Below, one piece after another: positions 51,268 through 61,287 of a stretch of 64,000 bases of DNA; within the stretch, counting starts at the first letter, position 1; each line of letters opens with the position of its first letter. The position numbers and the translations under genes are program-made. Under the pieces are notes generated by a model. The model saw only the letters and a list, made by a program, of their open reading frames with translations. It had not been told where the DNA came from and did no database searches. The DNA comes from Nothophaeocryptopus gaeumannii (Eukaryota > Ascomycota > Dothideomycetes > Mycosphaerellales > Mycosphaerellaceae), in the NCBI GenBank assembly GCA_031771865.1, contig JASISA010000001.1, forward strand, positions 496,001 to 560,000, given 5' to 3'.

Positions 51268-51757
51268 TCATTGATGTTGTATTCGGGTCGTGCCTGCTTG
51301 GCTTTTGCAAGCAGCATCTTGGTCGAGTATCAGACAAAAGTCTGAAGATGGAATGGTCGATTTCCGCAATTGCTCTTCTGTGATTGTGGATGAATAGTAA
51401 TCAGTGAACCTGCCGTGTTCAGTGATGCTACGCAATCTCTTGGCTACACGTTGCACATTGAAGACTGAACGCCGTGAAACAGCTTCAGTCAGCATTGTGC
51501 GATACTTTGGAATCAAGGATGTTTTCCAGTTCTGTTGTGCGGCGTGCCATCCCTCCTGGCGGACGATTCGAAGCCCATTTTCCGAAGCCCATTGAGCCGT
51601 TAGTGACATTGCTAATCGCGTTCGTCAGATCACTAAGGCTAGACGCGCACACAGACATTGGAAGCCATTCGGTAATGAAGTCGAAGTTGATGTCGCACAA
51701 GATCGTCCGCGGCGGCTGAGGTGACACCGTGAATGTAAGCTCTCTCGGCAATGACAT
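51268..51757 (-). CDS. Small hypothetical protein, two exons
   Basis: Exon 1 51757-51608 (50 codons) and exon 2 51555-51268 (96 codons), joined by a 52-nt intron (GTCACT..CCAG), give 145 residues in phase. Exon 1 reads MSLPRELTFTVSPQPPRTIL then CDINFDFITEWLPMS. Exon 2 reads EGWHAAQQNWKTSLIPKYRT and an Arg/Ser-rich helix, then TDYYSSTITEEQLRKSTIPS. The donor is weak. No family recognised. It diverges from cox6 across ~360 bp. Confidence 0.35.
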
Positions 51758-52119
51758 TTTGTGTGCGTTGATTGGTCAAAAAAGCTGTGCAGCTTCGTGA
51801 GCTCGAGACCTTTGAGAAGGAATTTGTTTTGCGGGCATTGAAGGGTTAATGGTCGAAGCACGTGCCGTTCGTTTGCATATCATACAAGCCTGAGGTTTAG
51901 GAGATTCATCTCGCCGTCCACGTCGACCTCGCTGACGTCGCAGAGAAGAGCGAGAAGAGTCCGGATTCTGCCGAATCGGCCGGCATTGCTTGGCACTAAG
52001 TGAAGCGCATCTCCCCTGGGTCCTTCCGGCGCTGGCAGCTGGTGACGGCAGCAAGCTTTTGCAGCAGAGACAGCAACACCACCACCCCGACTGAATCGAC
52101 TCTCCGCTCTTCCACCACA
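51758..52119. promoter_or_regulatory. Divergent promoter, small hypothetical gene / cox6
   Basis: 362 bp between start codons. No specific factor site assigned. Confidence 0.45.
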
Positions 52120-52805
52120 ATGTCCACCGCCGTCCTAGCTCGCGTCAGCCGCGCGAGCGTCTTCTCGACTCCGGTCTGCCGTCTGCGGGCAGCGCGCTCT
52201 TTCCAGGCCTCGCCGTTCAAGCTGGCCACATCCTCTGTCTCTGCCTTCTCTACCGCCAGCAGACGAATGGCAGACCACGACGCGCATGATCCTCACCACG
52301 AAGAGAGCTTCGAAGAATTTACCGCCAGGTATGATAGCCTCTACCAGGTCCTCCCCGGCCTCCAATGCCTCGCGCCAGCAGTAATCCACGCAAACTGCCT
52401 CAATCACGCCGATCACACGAGACACATCCATGTTGGACCATGGCTGATAGATTCACTTATGCAGGTACGAGAAGGAGTTCGAACAAGTCCAGGACGTCTT
52501 CGAGCTCCAGCGCAACCTCAACAACGCCTTCGCCTACGATCTCGTGCCCTCCCCATCCGTTATCACAGCCGCCCTCCGCGCCGCCCGGAGAGTCAACGAC
52601 TTCCCAACCGCAGTCAGGATATTTGAGGGTATATCAAATCAAGAAGCATGGATACAAAAAGGTGGTCTGACTGACACATGATACAGGAATCAAGGCAAAG
52701 GTGGAGAATAAGGGTCAATACGACGAGTACCTACAGGAACTGTCCAGCGTGCGGGAAGAGCTTGGCATTAACCTCAAGGAGAGCATGTACCCTGAGGAAT
52801 CGTAG
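52120..52805 (+). CDS. cox6: Cytochrome c oxidase subunit VI (COX5A/Cox6)
   Basis: Matrix-side nuclear-encoded subunit of respiratory complex IV. Exons 52120-52328, 52465-52628 and 52687-52805, in phase, give 163 residues. MSTAVLARVSRASVFSTPVC and following Arg/Ser/Ala residues form a mitochondrial presequence. The mature part has ESFEEFTAR-YEKEFEQVQDVFELQR, NNAFAYDLVPSPSVITAALRAAR and NDFPTAVRIFEGIKAKVENKG, then YDEYLQELSSVREELGI and the terminal SMYPEES, all typical of the family. Introns are 136 nt (GTATGA..TGCAG) and 58 nt (GTATAT..TACAG, CTGAC branch site). Both joins fall inside conserved sequence. Confidence 0.96.
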
Positions 52806-53622
52806 GACAATTTCCTCAGCAGATGAGTGCGTGTTTTGACGATAGAGGATGCATGGCCGGAGTTGCTACGACAGGGTGGGGAGGCTGGGAGGCAGCGCCA
52901 TAAGGGAATATAAACGACGCGGAGGCCACAGCAGTTGGCGTGCTCTGTTATGCTACAATAGCCTCACTCAGCAGATTTGTACAGTTCCACACTTGGATGA
53001 GACGGGGTTTTCCGATTCTCATGCGGCATATCGCGCATCTGAGGTGAGGGCATGAGTGGGACAAGAGACTTGCTGGGAGGCACAGGCGGAAAATTTGAGT
53101 CAGCACCGACCTCTATACTACTGATATGCCTGCAGGCCAAATGACCCTCTTATGTTGGCTTTCGGCAGCCGCCTTAACGGACACCCTTTCTCGCTGGACA
53201 AACACGTAATGCGATTCTAGATACCTCTCAGCGACGACCGTAGCCTCTTCGTCACTGCTGGAGACTGTTCCAGGTGCTGGGTTTCGAAGACGCGAGTACC
53301 TGCTTCACTCCTTTGCGGCCTTCAGAACATGTCACATACTTGTGCAAACCATCAAGCCGCGGTGGAGGCCAGCAAAAGCCATGACAAAATGCGCACCACG
53401 ACGTACCAGCAGAACAGAGACGTCCTGCGCAATTTCCGGATTTCACTGGAAACGTCGATGCACGACTAAAGCGCCTCATCACCTGCCGAATCAGAGTGCG
53501 TAGAGGCGTGAGGCGTATCCCAGCGTTACCCGCGGATGTAGCCGTTTGCATTGAGTTTGCAGCTTCAGAGACCTCCAGGAAACACAAAAGCTGTTCTTGC
53601 GCGCCTCTATCAGCGGGTCGGC
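52806..53622. promoter_or_regulatory. Region upstream of the GH2 gene
   Basis: 3' flank of cox6 and promoter of the GH2 gene. The open frame before 53623 lacks conservation and precedes a clear signal peptide, so it is treated as leader. Confidence 0.45.
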
Positions 53623-56262
53623 ATGGACGCCTTATTCACCCTCATTCTGCTGTGTTTGGGCGCAAAATCGGCAGCGCAGCAACTCCTCACGCAAAATGGA
53701 GAGAATGTAGTCATTCCAGGATGGGACTTGCAATCTACTGCCAAGGTGTCGGATGCCCTCAAGGATGTGTCTCAGGCGAATTACGACTCGTTCTCGTGGC
53801 ATCGCGTCGGATCGAAAGCTACAGTGATGGGCGGATTGGTCGAAGCGGACGTTTACAATGCAAGCGACCTCTTCTTTTCCGATGATCTGGAGTCCAAGAT
53901 CGACTATTCGCAGTTCAGCGTACCATGGCTTTACCGTCAATCGTTTCAGCTTTCTCCAGGCGTTGGCAAGCACTTCCTGCTACAGACGAACGGTATCACC
54001 TCCAAAGCCGATGTTTGGCTAAATGGACATCGAGTGGCGAGCCATGAGACTCAGACCGGGGCGTATGGTGGGAAGACGTATGATGTTACGAGTGTTGTGA
54101 ACGAGAGTAATGCGCTGGCCATCCAGACGTGGTCTACAAAATACAACAAGGACTTCGCCCTCGGCTTCGTAGATTGGAACCCGTACCCGCCAGATAACGG
54201 CACTGGTGTTTGGAGAGATGTAGCAATCAAGCAAACAGGGTGCGTTGCACTTGATGTGCCGCGTATTGTGACGGACTTCACCAAGCCAGGTACGCAGACT
54301 GTCGAAGTCATAATCAAGACTGGAGTCCAAAACCTTGATGAGCACACTGTGTCTGGCACCTTGAGTGGGATGATCCTGGATGAACAAGGCGGGAAGGCAG
54401 GCGTCTCGAAAGCATTCACACTTGCACCAGGAGAAGCGAAAACGATTGAGCTGGATACGACTCTCCAAAATCCGAAGATCTGGTGGCCGAAACAATGGGG
54501 CGAGCAGCCTCTCTATACTGCACAGATCAGAGCACTCGTCAACCAGACGCTGTCAGATCAAAGCGCGAATCGCACTTTCGGCATTCGACACGTCACGTCC
54601 CATGTCAACTCACATAACGACACCATCTTTGAAGTGAACGGTCTTCCTTTCCAAGTCCTAGGCAGTGGCTACGCGCCTGATATCTTCCTACGATGGGACC
54701 TTAAGCGATTCGAGACCCAGGCAAAATACGTCCTGGATATGGGTATGAACACTGTCAGGCTCGAAGGCAAGATGGAGCAACCGGAGCTGTACGAGATCGC
54801 CGACAGTCTGGGATTGATGGTCATGCCTGGCTGGGAGTGCTGTGATAAATGGGAGGCTTGGTCTTACAACGAAGATGTTACGGATGCTCCTTTGTGGAAT
54901 GAAGCCGACTACGAGACTGCAAATACGAGTATGAGACACGAAGCGTCCATGTTACAGAGCCATCCTAGCGTGCTGTCGTATCTGGTCGGGAGCGATTATT
55001 GGCCGAACGACAAGGCCGCAGCCATCTATGTACAGGCGTTGAAAGACTGGGATTGGCAGAACCCTATCATTGCGAGCGCGGCGAAGAGGGGATATCCGGA
55101 GATCTTGGGACCGAGTGGGCTGAAGATGGATGGACCGTATGACTGGGTTCCGCCGAATTACTGGTACAATGACCAACTCGGCGCGGCATTCGGATTTGGG
55201 TCTGAACTTGGAGCTGGCGTTGGAACGCCTGAGATCGGGAGCCTCAAGAAGTTCCTCAGCCAAGGCGATATGGATGATCTTTGGATGCAGCCGGATAAAG
55301 GTCTCTATCATATGTCGACGTCCGAATCTCAATTCCATAATCGTTCCGTCTACAATGATGCGCTCTGGAAGCGTTACGGAGCACCCAAAAGCCTAGATGA
55401 CTACCTCCTCAAAGCGCAGATAACGGACTACGAGGCCACACGCGCCCAATATGAAGGCTATGCAGCGAAATGGAACGCTGATCGCCCCGCAACTGGTGCT
55501 ATCTACTGGATGTTGAACAATGCGTGGCCAAGCTTACACTGGAACCAATTCGATTTCTACCTCCACCCAGCAGGCTCCTACTTCGGAACAAAAGTCGGTT
55601 GCAGGATAGAACATGTCGCCTACGACTACACTCAACAAAGCATCTACCTCATCAATCGCTCCAACACCAAGCAAGGAGCTCGCACAGTTGTCGCACAACT
55701 CATCGACCTCGACGGCAACACCCTCTCAATCTCCACCATTCCGACAAACACCACCGCGAACACGAGTAAAATAATCGGCAAAGTCCCTGGAATCAGCAAG
55801 ATCAACGACGTAGCTTTCCTGCGTCTCCTGTTGCAGGACGAACAAACCAACATGCTCAGTCGAAATATCTATTGGCTCACTCCTCAAAGCGACACCCTCG
55901 ATTGGAATTCCTCGACATGGTACTACACCCCCGTCACTTCCTACGCAAACTTCACCTCCCTAAGCACCCTACAATCCGCCTCCGTCGTCGTCTTGGCCGC
56001 GAAACCCATCAACGGATCGACAGAGTGGAAATTCACGTTGCAGAATCGGTCGGGCTTTGTGGCGTTCTTTGTGAGGTTGAATCTGGTCGATGAGAAGGGA
56101 GAGGATGTGACGCCTGTGTATTGGGAAGATAACTATGTCAGTTTGTGGCCTACGGAGAAATTGGTGCTTGGGTTGGAGTTGCCTGGGGTAAAGGATGGGA
56201 AGGGATGGAGAGTTGAGGTTAGTGGGTGGAACGTTGAGGGAAAGAGGATTGAGTTGGAGTAA
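53623..56262 (+). CDS. Secreted GH2 exo-beta-D-glucosaminidase-like enzyme
   Basis: 879 residues, single exon from ATG 53623. MDALFTLILLCLGAKSAAQQ is a signal peptide. The order is GH2 sugar-binding domain (SVPWLYRQSFQL, TNGITSKADVWLNGHRVAS, GFVDWNPYPPDNGTGVWRDV), an immunoglobulin-like domain, the TIM-barrel (GSGYAPDIFLRWDLKRFETQ, MGMNTVRLEGKMEQPELYEI, GLMVMPGWECCDKWEAW) and C-terminal beta domains. LSYLVGSDYWPND near residue 458 and FGFGSELGAG (Glu ~528) align with the acid Asp and nucleophile Glu of characterised exo-glucosaminidases, which also lack the usual GH2 NE pair. It should release glucosamine from chitosan oligomers outside the cell, by family inference. Over ten N-glycosylation sites. 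Beta-mannosidase is the main alternative. Confidence 0.85.
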   Translation: MDALFTLILLCLGAKSAAQQLLTQNGENVVIPGWDLQSTAKVSDALKDVSQANYDSFSWHRVGSKATVMGGLVEADVYNASDLFFSDDLESKIDYSQFSVPWLYRQSFQLSPGVGKHFLLQTNGITSKADVWLNGHRVASHETQTGAYGGKTYDVTSVVNESNALAIQTWSTKYNKDFALGFVDWNPYPPDNGTGVWRDVAIKQTGCVALDVPRIVTDFTKPGTQTVEVIIKTGVQNLDEHTVSGTLSGMILDEQGGKAGVSKAFTLAPGEAKTIELDTTLQNPKIWWPKQWGEQPLYTAQIRALVNQTLSDQSANRTFGIRHVTSHVNSHNDTIFEVNGLPFQVLGSGYAPDIFLRWDLKRFETQAKYVLDMGMNTVRLEGKMEQPELYEIADSLGLMVMPGWECCDKWEAWSYNEDVTDAPLWNEADYETANTSMRHEASMLQSHPSVLSYLVGSDYWPNDKAAAIYVQALKDWDWQNPIIASAAKRGYPEILGPSGLKMDGPYDWVPPNYWYNDQLGAAFGFGSELGAGVGTPEIGSLKKFLSQGDMDDLWMQPDKGLYHMSTSESQFHNRSVYNDALWKRYGAPKSLDDYLLKAQITDYEATRAQYEGYAAKWNADRPATGAIYWMLNNAWPSLHWNQFDFYLHPAGSYFGTKVGCRIEHVAYDYTQQSIYLINRSNTKQGARTVVAQLIDLDGNTLSISTIPTNTTANTSKIIGKVPGISKINDVAFLRLLLQDEQTNMLSRNIYWLTPQSDTLDWNSSTWYYTPVTSYANFTSLSTLQSASVVVLAAKPINGSTEWKFTLQNRSGFVAFFVRLNLVDEKGEDVTPVYWEDNYVSLWPTEKLVLGLELPGVKDGKGWRVEVSGWNVEGKRIELE

Positions 56263-56495
56263 TGATGATATGTATGGGATTTGGAACAGGTGAGATGAGG
56301 GAAAAAAATGGGATATACAAACGACAGCACGATCAAAATCGATGAAGCAAACATTAATCCACACATCTGTTTCTGGCCACAAATGATCAGCAAAGGAGAC
56401 ACTCTGACTCACCTCGCTCACCGGCAAGCCCACTCGGCGCTAGAAGTACAGTCAGCTCCAGCAGCCAGTGTCTAATAACTCCTACATCCCACACG

Positions 56496-56852
56496 ATGAC
56501 ACCCGAAAGCACTGCCTCGCAAATATCGATCGAAAACGTTCTCGTCTACCTGGGTCTCATAGCCCTCACTCTGCAATTGGTCTTCTGCATTTTCTGCGCT
56601 GTTTTATTCTCCTTCGATTTTGAACCACCGCAGCCAGAATTTCCGTTGGGTGAGTATGAGATGGATGAAGGGCAGAAGACACCGGGGGATTTGGAGTGGG
56701 AGCAGGGGGGGAGGGAGTTGAGGAGGGAGAGTGATAAATGGTGTGGGAGGGTCAGTGAGGAGGGAGAGAAGGATGAGGAGGATGAAGAATCGGAGCTGAT
56801 GTTGGGTGGGTTGACAAGGGATGAGAAGACCGGAATGTGGATATTCGATTGA
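56496..56852 (+). CDS. Small membrane protein with acidic tail
   Basis: 118 residues. MTPESTASQISIENVLVYLG then ALTLQLVFCIFCAVLFSF form one membrane segment (~15-40). A Glu/Asp/Gly-rich cytosolic tail follows (EEGEKDEEDEESELMLGG) and ends TRDEKTGMWIFD. No signal cleavage site. No known family. Separated by 234 bp from the GH2 gene upstream and same-strand with the next small membrane ORF. Confidence 0.5.
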   Translation: MTPESTASQISIENVLVYLGLIALTLQLVFCIFCAVLFSFDFEPPQPEFPLGEYEMDEGQKTPGDLEWEQGGRELRRESDKWCGRVSEEGEKDEEDEESELMLGGLTRDEKTGMWIFD

Positions 56853-57150
56853 GCAGCTCGCACAACAAGGCTGGAGAAGATGAGTGAGTGGAACTCTAGA
56901 ACTATCTCCACCCTCCTAGCTTCGAGCTGTACAGACGATAATGCGGTAAGTCGTTGAAGCAATCATTTTTCGCCTGAATGTGGTTGTGTTTCTGTTGGAT
57001 GATGCCAGAAACATACGAATTACATTGTAGTTGATCTGATCAAAGCAAACATCAAGCTGCTAGTCCCTCCTTTGGCTGAATACAAATTGCTCCTTGACCA
57101 AAACTCAACCTCAACATCTCAACATCTTCACTTCGATCAGCAGCAGGGAA

Positions 57151-57468
57151 ATGAACAACCCACCAGACCCCGAACCGATAACTGCAACTCCAACCTCCGT
57201 TCACAGAAACTCACCAGAGCAGCAGCTCTTATGGATCAAATCGATAGTCATATGGTTCCCCATCTGGTGCTGCGTGTTCACACTCTTATGGTGTCTCTAC
57301 AGACCGTTCAGGCGCGCTTGCTGGAACGGGTTAAAGAGATGCTGGCAGGGTATTGTGAAGTGGTGGGAAAAGAAAACCCAGAAGACATCGGGGCCGACAG
57401 TGGAGGAATCTGAAAGTATGTTGAGGAGCGCAGGGGTGGAATTGGATGATCTTGGAAGAGGAAGGTAG
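57151..57468 (+). CDS. Small membrane protein with Trp/Arg-rich amphipathic region
   Basis: 105 residues from ATG 57151: MNNPPDPEPITATPTSVHRN, then SIVIWFPIWCCVFTLLWCLY as a membrane segment (~31-50), then RPFRRACWNGLKRCWQGIVKWWEKK, basic and Trp-rich, likely lying on the membrane surface. The end is SESMLRSAGVELDDLGRGR. No known family. Layout (short N-term, one segment, charged tail) is like its upstream neighbour, but sequences do not align. Confidence 0.5.
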   Translation: MNNPPDPEPITATPTSVHRNSPEQQLLWIKSIVIWFPIWCCVFTLLWCLYRPFRRACWNGLKRCWQGIVKWWEKKTQKTSGPTVEESESMLRSAGVELDDLGRGR

Positions 57469-57625
57469 GCAAATTTGAGTGGACAGACGTTGGGGGATCG
57501 GGAATGAGGTTGGAGTAAGGCTGGATGGGTGAAGGTAACGAACCATACTAGCGGCGGTGAAAAAGATTCGATGGCTAATGCAGTGCAGGCATTTGCACCT
57601 GAACTGTCGATGTCTGAATTCTGTT

Positions 57626-59799
57626 CTAAAGCTTGCTCTTCGGCTCGACGAGCTTCTCAACCTCGGCGAACTGGTAATAGAAGTTCAGACAGTCTTTGTT
57701 GGCCAGCGTGTCGGAAGGCTTGATCGTCTTTCCAGAGACGATCTGTTTGACCGGGAGCTCGACCTTCTTGAGATTGATGGTGGTCTGTCAAATACTGTCA
57801 GTGTTGCTCTCAATTTCACGCATCTCATCAAGTAACTCACCGGAATCTCAGGCGTCTCGAATACATATCTCGGCACACATCTCCTCCCACAGTCCCTTGC
57901 AATCACATCCTTCACACTCTTCACCAAATCTTGTGTGAACTCCTTGCCCTTTTTCATAAGCAAGAATAACATGACACTCTCATCCATATCCTGTGGTCTC
58001 CTCTGCCCCACGCAAATACTATCTTGTATGTCCTCCCCAAAGTGCAAATCCAACACGTTATATATCTCCGCACTCCCAAACCTCACACCGCTCGGATTCA
58101 ATACCCCATCAGCTCGACCATGCAGCCAGATTTGATTTGTGACGGGATGGATGGAAATGAAATCACCGTGTGTCCAGACATTATCGAAACGCTCGAAGTA
58201 CGATTTGAAATACTTCTCTCCCGTCGGATCATCCCAGAACTTTACGGGTTGCGTGGGAAAGCCTCTTGAACAGACGAGTTCGCCTGCTTCGCCCTTTGGG
58301 AGAGGGTTCCCTTCTACTCCTCGGCCTCCTTCGATGGTTTGGTCGTATGCTTCGACTTTCATTCCCAAACAAGGACCTACTGTTCCGCCGCAGTAAACGG
58401 GTTGCATCATGTTAGCTGAAGACAGGCAGGCTGCGAGATCTGTGCCGCCAGCTATGTTGTCTAGTTGGACGTGTGGTGGGAAGGCTTGATCGTAGAACCA
58501 TTCGAATTGCGCTTCGGAGAGAACCATGCCTGTGCTAATTACGCGGCGAAGTTTGCGTAGGTCGACGACCTCTCGAGGCAGGATGGGTGGTTTGGCTGTT
58601 GCGAGGGTTTGCATCCAGCGGGGCGAGATTCCGAGGTCGGTGACTTTTTGGTCATGGACGAGTTTCAGGAAGGAAGTTAGATCTGGTTGAAAGGGTGAGC
58701 CGTCGTACAGGACTGCTCGGGATCCGTTGACGAGGGAGAGGCAGCTGTTGAGATACATGATCCAGCCGGTGGTCGTGAATTGTAGCAAGCATAGATCCTC
58801 GGGGGAGTAGTTCGCGGCATCTCGATGGAGAATACCTTCTTTTCTGCTGTTCAGAAGCACTCCGCCGACGTTGTGTGTGATGCACTTCGGCATGCCGGTT
58901 GTGCCTGATGAATAAACTACTAAGAAGGGATCTCCAAATGGGATGCGTTCGAACCTCAATAGCTTGTCTCCGTTGGCAGCCTGCAAAAATGCGTCTAGAG
59001 TCTCGCATCTCTTGACTTCAGAAACATCCAGAGGCTTGCCTTGAGCTCTTGGCATGCTTATGATGCCTTGAAGCTCTGAGACGCCAGTCATACCTTCCAC
59101 AATCTCGTTCATCTTGCTGCGGAGATCGATAGTCTTGCCATTGTACAGTGCCCAGTCATCCATGAAGACGTAGTTGGGCGTAATCTGCCGCAGCCGATCA
59201 AGTATGCCTTTGGTTCCCATGTCGGCCGAGGAGCTGCTGAATATTCCACCAAGAGCTGTGACGGCATAGAAGACGACGAGGGTGTCAATGCTATTGCTGG
59301 CCACAATAGCCACGCGATCACCCCTCTTTACGCCCCTCGCCCTCATAGCATTGCTCAGGTGAGCCACCCTCTCTCTGAGCTCCTTCCAAGTACATTGTCG
59401 AATTTCTGTCCCGCCTTCTCGCGCTTCTGTACAAGCAACTCTCCAGTCTTCCTTGCGATAAGTAGTCGCTTTGGAAGGGTCATTGTGATCCGGCCAAAGC
59501 AGAGAGTTCTCAGCAAAGTTCGTTCTGACACCATCAAACCACGGCGGGACAGAGTCCATGCGAGCTTGTTCGTCAACCACCCGGCCATACTTCCCATCAT
59601 GGATGATCGGATGATGCTGAAACAGTTCTTCCCAGAAGGCAGCGCGATTGTCGACGCTCCACCTGTGTAGGTCATCCCACGAGTCAAGATTCATGCCGAA
59701 TTTGCTATTGACTTTCTGTATGAATCGATAAGCCAAGGTGCCCTTCGGATTGGGAGGGTCCCAGAGCTTGCGAGGCATGGAGGCCACCATGTCCGCCAT
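57626..59799 (-). CDS. aacs: Acetoacetyl-CoA synthetase with C-terminal SKL
   Basis: Activates acetoacetate to acetoacetyl-CoA (ANL superfamily). Exon 1 59799-57841 (653 codons) and exon 2 57784-57626 (53 codons), joined by a 56-nt intron (GTGAGT..GACAG), give 705 residues. N-terminal region: RKLWDPPNPKGTLAYRFIQ, NSKFGMNLDSWDDLHRWSVD. AMP-binding core: VVYSSGTTGMPKCITH, then QFTTTGWIMYLNSC, ISPRWMQTL, NIAGGTDLAACL, VWTHGDFISIHP and the Arg/Gly motif HGRADGVLNPSGVRFGSAEI. Exon 2 supplies TINLKKVELPVKQIVSGKT with the catalytic Lys near the end. It finishes EPKSKL, a canonical PTS1 that suggests peroxisomal import. Reading through the intron would instead give a false tail. Length matches the family (~670-700). 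Confidence 0.93.
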
Positions 59800-60536
59800 A
59801 GTGACGCTCGTGCTCTGCTTTCAGGCTATATGTTGCAGGTTCTATTGCTGTTCCTCTGTCAATTCAACGGGCCGTCAACGCAGTAAGATCGTCGCTGTCG
59901 GCACGGACGCTGCGCACTGCAGAGCTGTACGGTAGAAGCTAGTTCTGAAGGACTTGTTTGCCAAGGCTACTCGTTTTGATACCAACAAGGTGTTTGGGAG
60001 AGTAGTCGAACGGCCAATTGCTTTGCGATCTGCTCCGGATGTGGTCTGGGTTCCGTAGTCGGATTTAGAGCACATACGGAGTATCATTCGCTATTGACGC
60101 AGTCTATTCAAGTTCCGGGTGTTACTCATGCAACGCGAGCTCCTGTTGTAGGGTTGATGATTGTGGTCGAAGAGGTGAGATGGAACCGGACCGTGCCATT
60201 GAGGCGGCTAGACCTACCTCGGCAGAGGACCCACCTGCGCCAAATCGGAATCGTGAGTGAGGGGAACATCGCGACATTGACGCTCGGGCCTCCGACCATA
60301 TACAACAGATGGTCGACATGCCCATGAGTCGCGGAGCACCCAATCTTCATCATGTATGCCCAAACCCGATGTCATCGTGCAGAATGCGTCAGAGGCGCTG
60401 AGAAGGGGAATGAGCTTTACCTCAGCCGTAAGAGGGGGCTCTAAACACGATTTCTCTCGCGCCTAGAACACTTTCCTTTGTTATACAACATCTGCCAGAG
60501 CTGCCGATTCCTGCCAAACACAATAGCTCAGAAATT
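59800..60536. promoter_or_regulatory. Divergent region, aacs / Gly-rich gene
   Basis: 737 bp upstream of both genes. No coding sequence supported. Small frames 59875-60350 lack family features. Confidence 0.45.
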
Positions 60537-61287
60537 ATGTACGGCAACAATAACAATAACAACTCGAGCTCCGGCGGCGGGGGCCGTCGCAGTGAAGACC
60601 AAGGCTCTGGAGGAGGCAGCAATAATACCAGCAACTCCAACAGCAGTAGCGGAGGTGGTTTGGGTGGCACATCTGGAGGAGGATCCTCATCCAACAACAG
60701 TTCATCGTACGGAAGCTCGAATAACAGCAACCCTTCTGCAGGCCGCGGCAATGATACCAACAACCGATCTGGAGGCTCTGGAGGGGGCTTTGGAGGCAGC
60801 TCCAATTCCGGTGGCGGAGGTGGATACAGCCAAAGCTCGGTTGGAAACTTGGGTGGGAACTCGGGTGGAAACTCGGGTGGAGGCTATGGCGGTGGAAGCA
60901 ACAACAGCTCCGGAGGTGGATATGGTGGGAACTCTGGTGGAGGCGGAGGCTATGGTAAGCTCTTCTTGACGCCAAATTGTTTTGTTGACAATAGCTGACC
61001 CTTCTCTAGGAGGTGGCGGAGGAGGCGGCCACGGCAACGACGATCGTGGCGGCTCTGGTGGCGGCGGAGGAGGTTACGGTGGAGGAGGGTCTGGCGGCTG
61101 CGGCTATGGCGGTGGCAGCTCCAACAACAACCGAGGTGGCGGAGGCGGATCTTCCAACCAAGGCGGCGGCGGCGGCAGCAAGTTCACAACAGACCGAAAG
61201 ATGGATGTTGCTTACGAAGCCGGATTCAAAGACGCCATGGAGAAGGTAAAAGGTGACATGATGAAACAATTCGGTAACGACCGCTGA
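60537..61287 (+). CDS. Gly/Asn/Ser-rich low-complexity protein
   Basis: Exons 60537-60954 and 61010-61287, in phase, give 231 residues. The 55-nt intron has GTAAGC..TCTAG with a GCTGAC branch site. The first ~195 residues are Gly/Asn/Ser with periodic Tyr (GGGYG, GGGGYSQSS, repeated GGNSGG), resembling RNA-binding or prion-like glycine-rich regions but lacking an RRM or RGG run. A GGxGGG/CGYGGG stretch has one Cys. The end is an ordinary amphipathic helix: KFTTDRKMDVAYEAGFKDAM then EKVKGDMMKQFGNDR. No signal peptide. The conserved-looking end is the likely functional handle. No family assigned. Confidence 0.65.

Noticed and set aside
53551..53622. Upstream in-frame extension of the GH2 enzyme
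   Set aside because: Would place 24 residues before a clear signal peptide. ATG 53623 is preferred.
47572..57000. Possible secondary-metabolite or CAZyme cluster (GH105, SDR, GH2)
   Set aside because: No backbone synthase, transporter or pathway regulator, and a housekeeping gene (cox6) lies between them.
57785..57840. Reading through the last intron of acetoacetyl-CoA synthetase
   Set aside because: Gives a non-conserved tail, while splicing restores the catalytic-Lys region and SKL end.
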